From: CALUOB01 sp944322305
GTDB lineage: Bacteria; Actinomycetota; Coriobacteriia; Coriobacteriales; Coriobacteriaceae
NCBI GenBank assembly: GCA_963931605.1
Contig: OZ007031.1
Location: 682,001 to 746,000 of the forward strand
DNA length: 64,000 nt
Direction: 5' to 3'
Each line of letters starts with the position of its first letter. The stretch's first letter is position 1. The translations under genes were made by a program, and so were the position numbers. The notes beneath the pieces were generated by a model that was not told the DNA's origin, searched no databases, and saw nothing but the letters and a program-made list of their open reading frames with translations. Below are positions 8,606 to 17,495 of this stretch, piece after piece.

Positions 8606-8633
8606 ATAATACTCAGATTCGAAATCCGCGCAA
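8606..8633 (-). promoter_or_regulatory. Promoter of tRNA-Leu
   Basis: Minus strand -35 TTGCGC (8628-8633), 16-bp spacer, -10 TATTAT (8606-8611); tRNA-Leu starts 19 bases further on. Confidence 0.7.
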
Positions 8634-8698
8634 CCCCTGTTCCCAACTTTCTCGGAAATTTTTTCGGGCGCATCCCGGCGGTGTCACCGTCGCGCTAC

Positions 8699-8818
8699 GC
8701 ATGCTTTCCGTATCTGCCGACGGCTTGCGCATGCACTCTGTATCAGATAGAAACCAAAATGGCCCTCTATCTGATACGAGATACATGCGAAACCTAACAA
8801 TTGATGCAAACTGCATGC
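8699..8818. repeat. CATGC boxes at 30-bp steps
   Basis: CATGC occurs at 8700, 8730, 8784 and 8814, i.e. two pairs exactly 30 bp apart; several are followed by related sequence (TTTCCGTATCTG, ACTCTGTATCAG). Part of the ~400-base gene-free stretch 8634-8985, which holds no convincing ORF. Confidence 0.5.
8741..8776. repeat. 10-bp inverted repeat TATCAGATAG
   Basis: TATCAGATAG (8741-8750) and CTATCTGATA (8767-8776) separated by 16 bp: perfect arms, operator- or hairpin-like. No neighbouring gene start is within 100 bases. Confidence 0.55.
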
Positions 8819-8868
8819 GGAACGCCTCTAACACTGCGCGCAGGAGCCGCCGCAAGGAGAGTGGGCGC

Positions 8869-8926
8869 TGAGGCAATAAGGTTCCGAAATCTGATATCGG
8901 GCAGATTTCGGGTTCTTATCGCCTCA
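8869..8926. repeat. 58-bp imperfect palindrome
   Basis: Arms of 25 bases (starting TGAGGCAATAAG and ending CTTATCGCCTCA) match at 21 positions, with an inner perfect arm pair CGAAATCTG/CAGATTTCG around ATATCGGG. It could be a structured RNA, a small mobile palindrome or a protein site. It lies between the oppF terminator and the tRNA-Leu promoter. Confidence 0.6.
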
Positions 8927-8985
8927 ACGCCTCCCAACGCATGGGATTCGGCTAGATCTAGCTGTTCTCCCCCGCTCCGGCCGCC

Positions 8986-9020
8986 ATAAAAAGGCCCACC
9001 TGCGAAAACAGGCGGGCCTT
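8986..9020 (-). terminator. Rho-independent terminator of the opp operon
   Basis: Minus strand 12-bp stem (AAGGCCCGCCTG with its near-complement) and a TTTTCG loop, followed by TTTAT, just past the oppF stop. Confidence 0.9.
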
Positions 9021-9028
9021 GCGCGTCG

Positions 9029-10045
<1,017 letters not shown>

Positions 10046-10049
10046 ATAG

Positions 10050-11170
<1,121 letters not shown>

Positions 11171-11171
<1 letters not shown>

Positions 11172-12118
11172 TATGCGTCCTTCATCTTAACGTCGAGTGC
11201 GTCGCGCAGGCCGTCGCCCAAGAGCGTGAAGGCGAGCACGGTCGAGAGGATGGCGAGACCCGGCATGATCATGAGCCACGGGGCGTTCATGAGGTAGGCC
11301 TGGCCGTCCTGGATCATGATGCCCCAGGAGGGGTTCGGCGGCTGGACGCCCATGCCGAGGAAGGAGATGGCAGCCTCGGACAGGATGGCCGAGCCGATGT
11401 TCATCGTGGCGTACACCACGATGGAGGCAACGGAGTTCGGGAAGATGTGGCGCACGATGATGCGCACGTCGGAGGCGCCCATGGCGCGGGCGGCGTCGAC
11501 GTAGTCGTTCTCCTTGACCGACAGGATCGCCGAGCGGAAGACGCGGGCGATGGAGGGCCAGCCAAGGATGCCGATGGCGATGAAGACGTTGGTGATGCTC
11601 TGTCCCAGGGCCGCGATGAGGCACAGGACGAACAGCACGTACGGGAAGGCGAGGAAGATGTCGGCCAGACGCATGATGATGGTGTCAAAGATGCCGCCGT
11701 AGTAGGCAGCGATGGCGCCCATCACCAGGCCGATCACCGTGGAGATGGCGGTTGCCACCAAGCCGACGGTGAGCGAGATGCGCGCGCCGTAGATCACGCG
11801 GACGAGAATGTCGCGGCCGGTGACGTCGGTGCCGAAGGGATGCTCGAGCGACGGCGGGAGAAGCGAGCTCGTAGCCATGGCCGTGGTGTCGGCCGAGGTG
11901 GGCGAACCGAGGAGCTGGGGCGCCCAGAGGTCGGCCGTGATGGCCACGAGCGCCACGAAGACGATCCAGACCACGGCGATGATGGCGAGCTTGTTCTTGC
12001 GCAGGCGCTTGAAGGCGTCGCCCCACAGGGTGCGCGAGGCGCCCTCGGAAACCTCGACGGCGTGCGCCTCAACCGCGGCGGCCTCGCCGTCGGGCTGAAT
12101 GAGATCGGGGTACTGCAT
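11171..12118 (-). CDS. oppC: Oligopeptide ABC transporter permease OppC
   Basis: 315 residues from the ATG at 12118, preceded by AGGAGGAG; a longer upstream reading was rejected. Multi-pass inner-membrane permease (binding-protein-dependent transport domain). A cytoplasmic N-terminal stretch of ~45 residues, then about six helices; the EAA loop reads AARAMGASDVRIIVRHIFPN. Overlaps oppD by one base and follows oppB by 10 bases. Confidence 0.92.
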
Positions 12119-12128
12119 GCTTCTCCTC

Positions 12129-13166
12129 CTAGTCCTGCTTCTTGCTGTTGCCCAGCCTGATGCGCGGATCAAGGAAGGCGTAGCTCACGTCTACCAGCAG
12201 GTTGATGATCATGACCACCACCACGATGATGGTGACGCCGCCCATGACGAGCGGCCAATCGCGCTGGCTGATGGCGCGGTAGATCTCATAGCCCACGCCG
12301 GGCCAGTTGAAGACGGTCTCGGTGAGGATGGCGCCGGCCATCATCGCGCCGAAGTCGATGCCGATGTAGGTTACGACCGGGATGAGCGCGTTTTTGAGCG
12401 CGTGATGGATGATGATCGCGCGGCGCGAGAGGCCTTTGGCCTTAGCCGTGACGATGTAGTCCTGGTTGAGGACATCGAGCAGCTGGGAGCGCATGATGCG
12501 CGCCGTGTAAGCCGTGGAGACGGCAGCCAGCGTGAAGGCCGGCAGGATGTAGTGCATCCAGTCTTGGTACGGGCTGGTGGGACCGCCGGCGCCGGAGATG
12601 GGCATGGAGAAGGCCCCGTTTGTGAGGTCCTTCAGCCATATGCCGAACACCAGCTGGAGTATCATGCCCAGCCAGAACGCCGGCACCGCCACGAGGATGG
12701 AGGTGACGAGCGTGACGAGGATGTCCCAGAACGAGTAGCGCTTCACCGCCGAGATGAGGCCGGCGCCGATGCCCATCACAGCCTCGAGGCAGATGGCGCA
12801 CAGGGCGAGCCTGATGGTGTAGGGGTACTTCTCGGCGAAGATGTCGGTAACCGGACGCTTCTTGGAGTACGAGGTGCCCAGATCGCCGTGAAGCAGGTCG
12901 TCCATGTAGCGGAGGTACTGCTCCCAGATCGGCACGGGGATGGTGTCCCCGTTCTCGTCGCGCAGCGGCTTGCCGTTCTCATCCCCGTAGATCATGTTGT
13001 TCTCAACCTCGAGCTGCAGACGGGTCGCCTCCGGAACGGAGCGGCCACCCGTGATCATCGAGATCGGGTCACCGGGCACGATCGCCTTCATGGCGAACAA
13101 GATGATCGTGACACCGATGAAGACCGGGATGAATTGAAGCACGCGCTTCAATATGTATTTCCCCAT
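12129..13166 (-). CDS. oppB: Oligopeptide ABC transporter permease OppB
   Basis: 345 residues. The start at 13166 (MGKYILKRVLQFIPV) is chosen because it fits the family N-terminus and has GGGGGAG upstream; two earlier in-frame ATGs exist. Typical OppB permease: first helix at ~8-30, conserved region GDPISMITGG, EAA loop TAKAKGLSRRAIIIHHALKN. A periplasmic insertion near residues 80-125 is polar. Its stop lies within the ribosome-binding site of oppC. Confidence 0.92.
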   Translation of the reverse strand: MGKYILKRVLQFIPVFIGVTIILFAMKAIVPGDPISMITGGRSVPEATRLQLEVENNMIYGDENGKPLRDENGDTIPVPIWEQYLRYMDDLLHGDLGTSYSKKRPVTDIFAEKYPYTIRLALCAICLEAVMGIGAGLISAVKRYSFWDILVTLVTSILVAVPAFWLGMILQLVFGIWLKDLTNGAFSMPISGAGGPTSPYQDWMHYILPAFTLAAVSTAYTARIMRSQLLDVLNQDYIVTAKAKGLSRRAIIIHHALKNALIPVVTYIGIDFGAMMAGAILTETVFNWPGVGYEIYRAISQRDWPLVMGGVTIIVVVVMIINLLVDVSYAFLDPRIRLGNSKKQD

Positions 13167-13194
13167 AGACTTCTCCCCCATTGGTTGGGACAAC

Positions 13195-13252
13195 AAAAGG
13201 GCGCCCATCCCTGCGGACGGGCGCCCCGCACAGATATAATCGAAATTATATC
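13195..13252 (-). terminator. Two hairpins between oppA and oppB
   Basis: After the oppA stop the minus strand first has a perfect 8-bp AU stem with a UUCG loop (GATATAAT-TTCG-ATTATATC, 13233-13252), then a GC stem GGGCGCCC (13199-13226) followed by TTTT. This is the classic place for a partial terminator/stabiliser that keeps the binding-protein message more abundant than the permease message. Confidence 0.75.
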
Positions 13253-13278
13253 GCGATCAGCTGATGTTCACCTAAAAA

Positions 13279-14958
13279 CTACGCGTTCAGCTCAGCCTTG
13301 GAGAGGTCAGCCTTCTTCTGGGGATCCAGATACAGCGACTTGATGCGATCGGAGCCCACCATGGTGTGCGTGTAGAACATGAGCGGAATGACCGGCATGT
13401 CCTCGCCGATCTCCTTGTTCACGGCCTGCAGCGCGGCGCGACGCTCGTCGTCGTCAACCGTGGAGCGGGCGGCCATGAGCTTCTCGTCAACGTCCGGGTT
13501 GCTGTAGCCGGCGCGGTTGTCGCCGTTGCCGGTGTAGAACAGCGGGTACAGGAAGTTGTCGAGAATCGGGTAGTCGGCAACCCAGCCCAGACGGCCGAAC
13601 TCGTAGTCGAGCTTCTGGTAGCGGTCGAGAACCGTGGCCCAGTCGGGGGTGTCGGCAACGCACTCGATGCCCACCGCGGCCAGGTCGGAGATCACGGAGT
13701 CCATAACCTCCTTGTGGCCACCGTCCTGGTTGGAGGTGATGGTCAGCGTGAGGCCGCGGGAGCCGTTGGCGTCGGCCGGGTAGTACTCGTCAAGAATCTC
13801 CTTGGCGGCGTCGACGTCGTAGCGGGAGTACTCCCAGGCGCCTTCCTCGTAGCCGTCGATTCCGGGCGGGACGATGTTGTCGGCAGGGGTGCGGGCGCCG
13901 TGGAACAGCGTGTCGCAGATGGCCTCGCGGTTGATGGCCAGCGAGACGGCGTGACGCAGGTTCACGTCGGTGAACGGGCCTTCGACCACGTTGCAGGTCA
14001 GGTAGTAGGTGGAGGGCTCGGTGCCGTTCAGGAACTGGTGGCCCGGGGTGATGGTGTAGCCGTCCTCGGACTCGCCGTAGGTCTCCTTGGCGCTCTCCAG
14101 CGAGGCAACGGGCGTGTCGGACACGTCGAGGTTGCCGGCCTGGAACTCCTTGTAGGCGGTCTCCACGTCCTTCTGGATCACGAAGTTCACGCCGTCGAGG
14201 ATGGCCTTGTCGCCGTAGTAGTCATCGAAGCGCACGATGTTGATGTACTGGCCGTCAACCCACTCGCCGTCCATCTTGAAGGGACCGTTGCCCACGGGCG
14301 CCAGGCCGAAGTCGACCTGGGACATGTCCTTGGCGCAGTCCGGGATCGGGGCGAGCGCCGGGTGGGAGGCCACGTAGGGGAAGTCAGCGTAGCTGTAGGC
14401 GAGCTTCACCACGAAGGTGGAGTCGTCCGGGCAGGAAAGGCCCGTCATCTCCTCAGCCTCGCCGTTGGCGAGCGCGTCGTAGCCCTCGACCATGGCGAGG
14501 TGGTAGTTGATGACCGAGGGGCTGTCGGGGTTGGTGGCCGGGTTGACGATGCGCTCCCAGCCGTACTTCCAGTTCGCGGACGTCACGTCGGTGCCGTCGT
14601 GGAACTTGGCGGGCTTCAGGTGGAAGGTGAACTCAGTGGCGTCGTCGTTGACGTCCCAGCTCTCGCAGGCCAGCGGCTCGAGCTTGCTCTTCTCGAAGTT
14701 GTACTGGGTCAGCGCGTCGAAAAGCTGGAAGCCAACCTGGGTGCCCTGGTCCTCCTGCAGGTTGAAGGGCTCGATGCACACGGGGTTGTTGATGTAGTAC
14801 TTGAGCGTACCGCCGGTTGCGGCCTCGCCGCTGCCTGCAGTTGCGGTGCCGCCGCCCTTCTGGCCGCAGCCTGCGAGAACCGCAAGCGCGCCAGCTGCCA
14901 GCGAGCCGCCGATGAACTGGCGGCGGCCAACGACGGGCTGCTTCTTGAGATCTGCCAT
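13279..14958 (-). CDS. oppA: Oligopeptide-binding lipoprotein OppA (Tat-type signal)
   Basis: 559 residues from the ATG at 14958 with GGAGG upstream. The N-terminus has a twin arginine (GRRQFIGG, Arg12-13), a hydrophobic segment and a lipobox LAGC with Cys31, so it is exported, probably by Tat, and lipid-anchored outside the cell. The rest is an SBP_bac_5 (cluster C) peptide-binding protein, e.g. the region around FDALTQYNFEKSKLEPLAC. It captures peptides for OppBCDF. First gene of the operon; substrate preference cannot be read. Confidence 0.92.
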   Translation of the reverse strand: MADLKKQPVVGRRQFIGGSLAAGALAVLAGCGQKGGGTATAGSGEAATGGTLKYYINNPVCIEPFNLQEDQGTQVGFQLFDALTQYNFEKSKLEPLACESWDVNDDATEFTFHLKPAKFHDGTDVTSANWKYGWERIVNPATNPDSPSVINYHLAMVEGYDALANGEAEEMTGLSCPDDSTFVVKLAYSYADFPYVASHPALAPIPDCAKDMSQVDFGLAPVGNGPFKMDGEWVDGQYINIVRFDDYYGDKAILDGVNFVIQKDVETAYKEFQAGNLDVSDTPVASLESAKETYGESEDGYTITPGHQFLNGTEPSTYYLTCNVVEGPFTDVNLRHAVSLAINREAICDTLFHGARTPADNIVPPGIDGYEEGAWEYSRYDVDAAKEILDEYYPADANGSRGLTLTITSNQDGGHKEVMDSVISDLAAVGIECVADTPDWATVLDRYQKLDYEFGRLGWVADYPILDNFLYPLFYTGNGDNRAGYSNPDVDEKLMAARSTVDDDERRAALQAVNKEIGEDMPVIPLMFYTHTMVGSDRIKSLYLDPQKKADLSKAELNA

Positions 14959-15277
14959 GCCGTTTCCTCCTTCATTTCTTCTCGGCGTGCGAGACGCCGA
15001 CTTACGGGTCGCCGAGGCGGGGTGCGCCGACCTCAGCAGACGTAGGGATAACAATACCCCAAATCGACCGAAGATGCACTGAGATATTTGAACGAGATGC
15101 CTGCTTGCGCTTTAGCGCACAGGAGTAGAAGCTGGCATGATGATGCATTTTTACATAGCATAGAATGACCCGAAAACAGCATATTGTGTCCATTGTGTTA
15201 CACAAATACGCATAAGCGGCCCAATTGGCGCCGTGAACGGCATGCGGAACGCCGGGTTTTGCATACCACCGCTGTAT
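14959..15277. other. oppA upstream region, no gene seen
   Basis: The interval between oppA and the secG terminator holds no credible ORF. It contains the palindrome annotated at 15182-15205 and the 5' leader of oppA; I could not place a -10/-35 pair with confidence. Confidence 0.5.
15182..15205. promoter_or_regulatory. Candidate operator TTGTGT-T-ACACAA upstream of oppA
   Basis: Perfect 13-bp palindrome TTGTGTTACACAA at 15193-15205, with an extra direct half-site ATTGTGT at 15182-15188 ten bases away. It lies ~235 bases upstream of the oppA start. No regulator gene is adjacent; the site call is inference from symmetry. Confidence 0.4.
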
Positions 15278-15305
15278 AAAAAAGGCCGCCCATGCCTGGG
15301 CGGCC
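15278..15305 (-). terminator. Rho-independent terminator of secG
   Basis: Minus strand 8-bp stem GGCCGCCC/GGGCGGCC with a 6-nt loop followed by six Ts. Confidence 0.9.
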
Positions 15306-15349
15306 CTCCACCGTAGCTTGAAAGCGGCGCGCGCGTCGTTCGCCACGCG

Positions 15350-15604
15350 CTAGATGCCGACGATGCCCTGCGGGAAGAAGAACATGGCGAGCACGACGCA
15401 CACGGCAAACACCACGCCGGCGATAACCGTGAGACGGTCGAGGTTCTTCTCCATCACGCCGGAGGCGGAGTTAGAAGAGTACAGCGAGCTCGCGATCATG
15501 TCGGACACGCCGGTGCCCTTGCCCGAGTGCATGAGGATCAGCGCGATCAGCGCAAGCGCGGAAAGCGCCCAAACAACGAAGATGACGATTTGCAGCGGAC
15601 CCAA
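15350..15604 (-). CDS. secG: Preprotein translocase subunit SecG
   Basis: 84 residues. Start is TTG at 15604 with AAGGAG six bases upstream; the frame stays open much further upstream but that part is not SecG-like. Two membrane helices (about residues 3-27 and 54-80) flank the conserved loop LMHSGKGTGVSDMIASSLY. SecG assists SecYE in protein export. In actinobacteria it normally follows tpiA; here gpmI, a RAYT and a HAD gene lie between. Confidence 0.92.
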   Translation of the reverse strand: MGPLQIVIFVVWALSALALIALILMHSGKGTGVSDMIASSLYSSNSASGVMEKNLDRLTVIAGVVFAVCVVLAMFFFPQGIVGI

Positions 15605-15697
15605 AACGTTCTCCTTAACTGATGAGGCCGCGTTGCGGCCCCAGGTACCATAACGGTGGTATGGTAGCACATCCCACCCCCGTTGTGCGCACGATCC

Positions 15698-15728
15698 GGG
15701 TTGGTTGGGGACGTGTTCCATCTGACCC
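15698..15728. repeat. REP element, copy 1
   Basis: 31-bp element beginning GGGTTGGTTGGGGACGTG and ending CCATCTGACCC, found again inverted at 16404-16435 and as a facing pair at 17336-17414. Lies between secG and the HAD gene. Confidence 0.8.
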
Positions 15729-15758
15729 TTTTTCTCTCTAAACGAGCCACCGGCCACG

Positions 15759-16385
15759 TTATTGCGCCAAAGTAAGGGCCTCAGCAATATCCCCTCCGCG
15801 ATAGACGTGCGTCGCTGAGCGCCTCGCCTCCTCGGTTGCGTTGAAGGCAATCGAAGTCCCCACCAACTCAAAGAGCGGGATATCCGAGCGACTGTCCCCA
15901 ATCGCGATACATGCTGCAAGATCAACGCCCCGCATCGCGCAAAGCCTGCGCACATAGGCGCACTTACCGTCGGCCTCAAGCGCGCAAGCGACGCCGCCTG
16001 TACACACACCGTTTTTGATCTCAAGCTCCGAACCCACAAAGCCATCAAAACCGTAGCGCTCGCATAGATACTCCCCCACGATGCCCCATGCAAGCGATGT
16101 GATATGCGCCTCTCCGTCGCGAGCGTGAATAGCTTCAACCGCTCGAGTGACACCATCCACAAGCGGCATGCCTTCAAGCATCTCAAAAAGCTCCGCCGTT
16201 GTGTGTCCTGCATAGCCAGCCGCATCGATGCGGCACATCTCGCTGTTGTCGATCTCGCCACGCACGTAGGCCTCTTCAGCCTCTTTCATCGCCCGCTCGT
16301 GTCCAAGCAATCCCGCAAGGTACGCACCGGACGTCACTCCACGCGTTAACGTCCCGTCGATATCAAAGAATGCGATTCCGCTCAT
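15759..16385 (-). CDS. HAD-IB family phosphatase (SerB/CicA-like)
   Basis: 208 residues. HAD motif I FFDIDGTLTRG (nucleophile Asp8, acid Asp10), motif II Ser/Thr in HITSLAWG, motif III Lys in DGKCAYV and motif IV IGDSRSDIPLFE, all present. A helical cap lies between motifs I and II. Cytosolic phosphomonoesterase; family members act on phosphoserine, glycerol- or lipid-phosphates, and the substrate cannot be read here. Its ATG overlaps the stop of the RAYT gene by 4 bp, and the ribosome-binding region lies beside a REP copy, so its expression may be coupled to the RAYT. Confidence 0.85.
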   Translation of the reverse strand: MSGIAFFDIDGTLTRGVTSGAYLAGLLGHERAMKEAEEAYVRGEIDNSEMCRIDAAGYAGHTTAELFEMLEGMPLVDGVTRAVEAIHARDGEAHITSLAWGIVGEYLCERYGFDGFVGSELEIKNGVCTGGVACALEADGKCAYVRRLCAMRGVDLAACIAIGDSRSDIPLFELVGTSIAFNATEEARRSATHVYRGGDIAEALTLAQ

Positions 16386-17194
16386 GCACGCCCCTCCTCA
16401 AATGGGTCAGATGGAACACGTCCCCAACCAACCCCTTGTCCCCAACCAACCCCTTTTGTTGCGCGAGAAATGGCGTTGTGCCCGATACCGGTGAGTCGCT
16501 CCATCTGCTTCACGGTAATGCCCGCCGCTCGGAGCGATTGCAGCGCGCGATTCCTTTGTTCCTTCGGCATCTTCTTCAGCTCCGCGGGCTCTATGTTTCC
16601 TAACGTGCAGCGCACCACCGTAAGCGCGTCTTCGTCGGGTACCCGCTTCGTCGACCTGAAGCAATACGACCCGAAACGCTTGTCACCGCAAAAGCGCAGG
16701 AATCCGCATGCGCCGCCGAGCATACCAAGCACCATTTCCGTGTCTGCAATCCCCGGACGGCCTCGATATTCCCCATAGCTGCTCCATGGATACTCATCGA
16801 CAGCGGCTACACCTGCCTTGGCTGGATTGTCGTGAATATAACGGAGCGCCTGAAGAAGTTGGTTATCGTCCGTTATGGGAACGCTTGCAAATCTGCCCTG
16901 AAATACGGCGCCAACATGACCGGTTTTATCGTTGAAGTGACGTGCGTACGCTGTTGAGATCGCATGTATAACGTGGCTGAGCGACATCTTCGGGTCATCG
17001 ATGAGCAAATGGACGTGGTTGCTCATGAGACACCATGCGATAACCGCCACATTGTCGGCTGTTGCTTTATCCTTGAGCAACTTCAGAAAGAAATGGCGAT
17101 CAGCATCATCTTCAAAGATGATTTGCTTACCGTTTCCTCGCAGCATGACATGGTAAAACCCGGATTCTGAATACTGTCGAGGTAACCTTGGCAT
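16382..17194 (-). CDS. REP-associated tyrosine transposase (RAYT, Y1_Tnp)
   Basis: 270 residues. Y1_Tnp HUH nuclease: GFYHVMLRGNG near the N-terminus, metal-binding HVH at 60-62 (CLMSNHVHLLI), nucleophile most likely Tyr83 (STAYARHFN), then GAVFQGRF and the HDNPAKAGV motif. Family knowledge: RAYTs are single-copy, domesticated-looking relatives of IS200/IS605 transposases linked to REP palindromes. The C-terminal part resembles a DnaA-like/helix-turn-helix extension (VKQMERLTGIGHNAISRAT). Its last ~20 codons run through a REP copy and encode repeated GVGWG. REP elements flank it on both sides. Confidence 0.9.
   Translation of the reverse strand: MPRLPRQYSESGFYHVMLRGNGKQIIFEDDADRHFFLKLLKDKATADNVAVIAWCLMSNHVHLLIDDPKMSLSHVIHAISTAYARHFNDKTGHVGAVFQGRFASVPITDDNQLLQALRYIHDNPAKAGVAAVDEYPWSSYGEYRGRPGIADTEMVLGMLGGACGFLRFCGDKRFGSYCFRSTKRVPDEDALTVVRCTLGNIEPAELKKMPKEQRNRALQSLRAAGITVKQMERLTGIGHNAISRATKGVGWGQGVGWGRVPSDPFEEGRA
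16404..16455. repeat. REP element, copy 2, inside the RAYT coding end
   Basis: Inverted copy of the 15698 element (GGGTCAGATGGAACACG onward) followed by a second half copy TCCCCAACCAACCCC. It supplies the RAYT C-terminal GWG repeats. Confidence 0.8.
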
Positions 17195-17335
17195 AAGCGC
17201 ACTTCCCTCCCAAAGATGCTGCCTTAAAGAGTGACAGCGACTCGTGGAGGAAACTCTATTTTAAGGGATCAACGCGCACGCACCGCATGCTTCAGCAAAC
17301 GGTCTTAAAACTCCAAGAATGAAAACGGGTTCGTT

Positions 17336-17414
17336 GGGAACAGGTTCGTTGGGGACGTGTTCCAACCAACCCGTTTTGGGAAACGGGTCAGATGGAGCAC
17401 GTCCCCAACGAACC
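17336..17414. repeat. Facing pair of REP elements (BIME-like)
   Basis: Two arms of 22 bases (starting GGTTCGTTGGGGACGTG at 17343 and its near-complement ending at 17413) match at 21 positions and can form a long hairpin. An extra partial copy begins at 17336. Located upstream of the RAYT start. Confidence 0.85.
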
Positions 17415-17418
17415 CATA

Positions 17419-17459
17419 AGAGAGGGGCCGTCGCGGCTTTTGCTGCAACGGCCCCTCTT
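17419..17459 (-). terminator. Hairpin after gpmI
   Basis: 11-bp stem AGAGGGGCCGT/ACGGCCCCTCT with a 16-nt loop, ~40 bases past gpmI. Only two Ts follow on the minus strand, so termination strength is uncertain. Confidence 0.6.
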
Positions 17460-17495
17460 GGGTGCGCGTGAACCTGCCCCTCTGGCGGGGTTGGG

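Noticed and set aside
15605..16261. Long N-terminal extension of SecG
   Set aside because: The open frame upstream is a shadow of the HAD gene; the TTG at 15604 with AAGGAG gives a normal SecG.
16382..17194. Ordinary IS200/IS605 insertion sequence
   Set aside because: There is no tnpB and no standard IS ends; REP elements and sequence features point to a RAYT.
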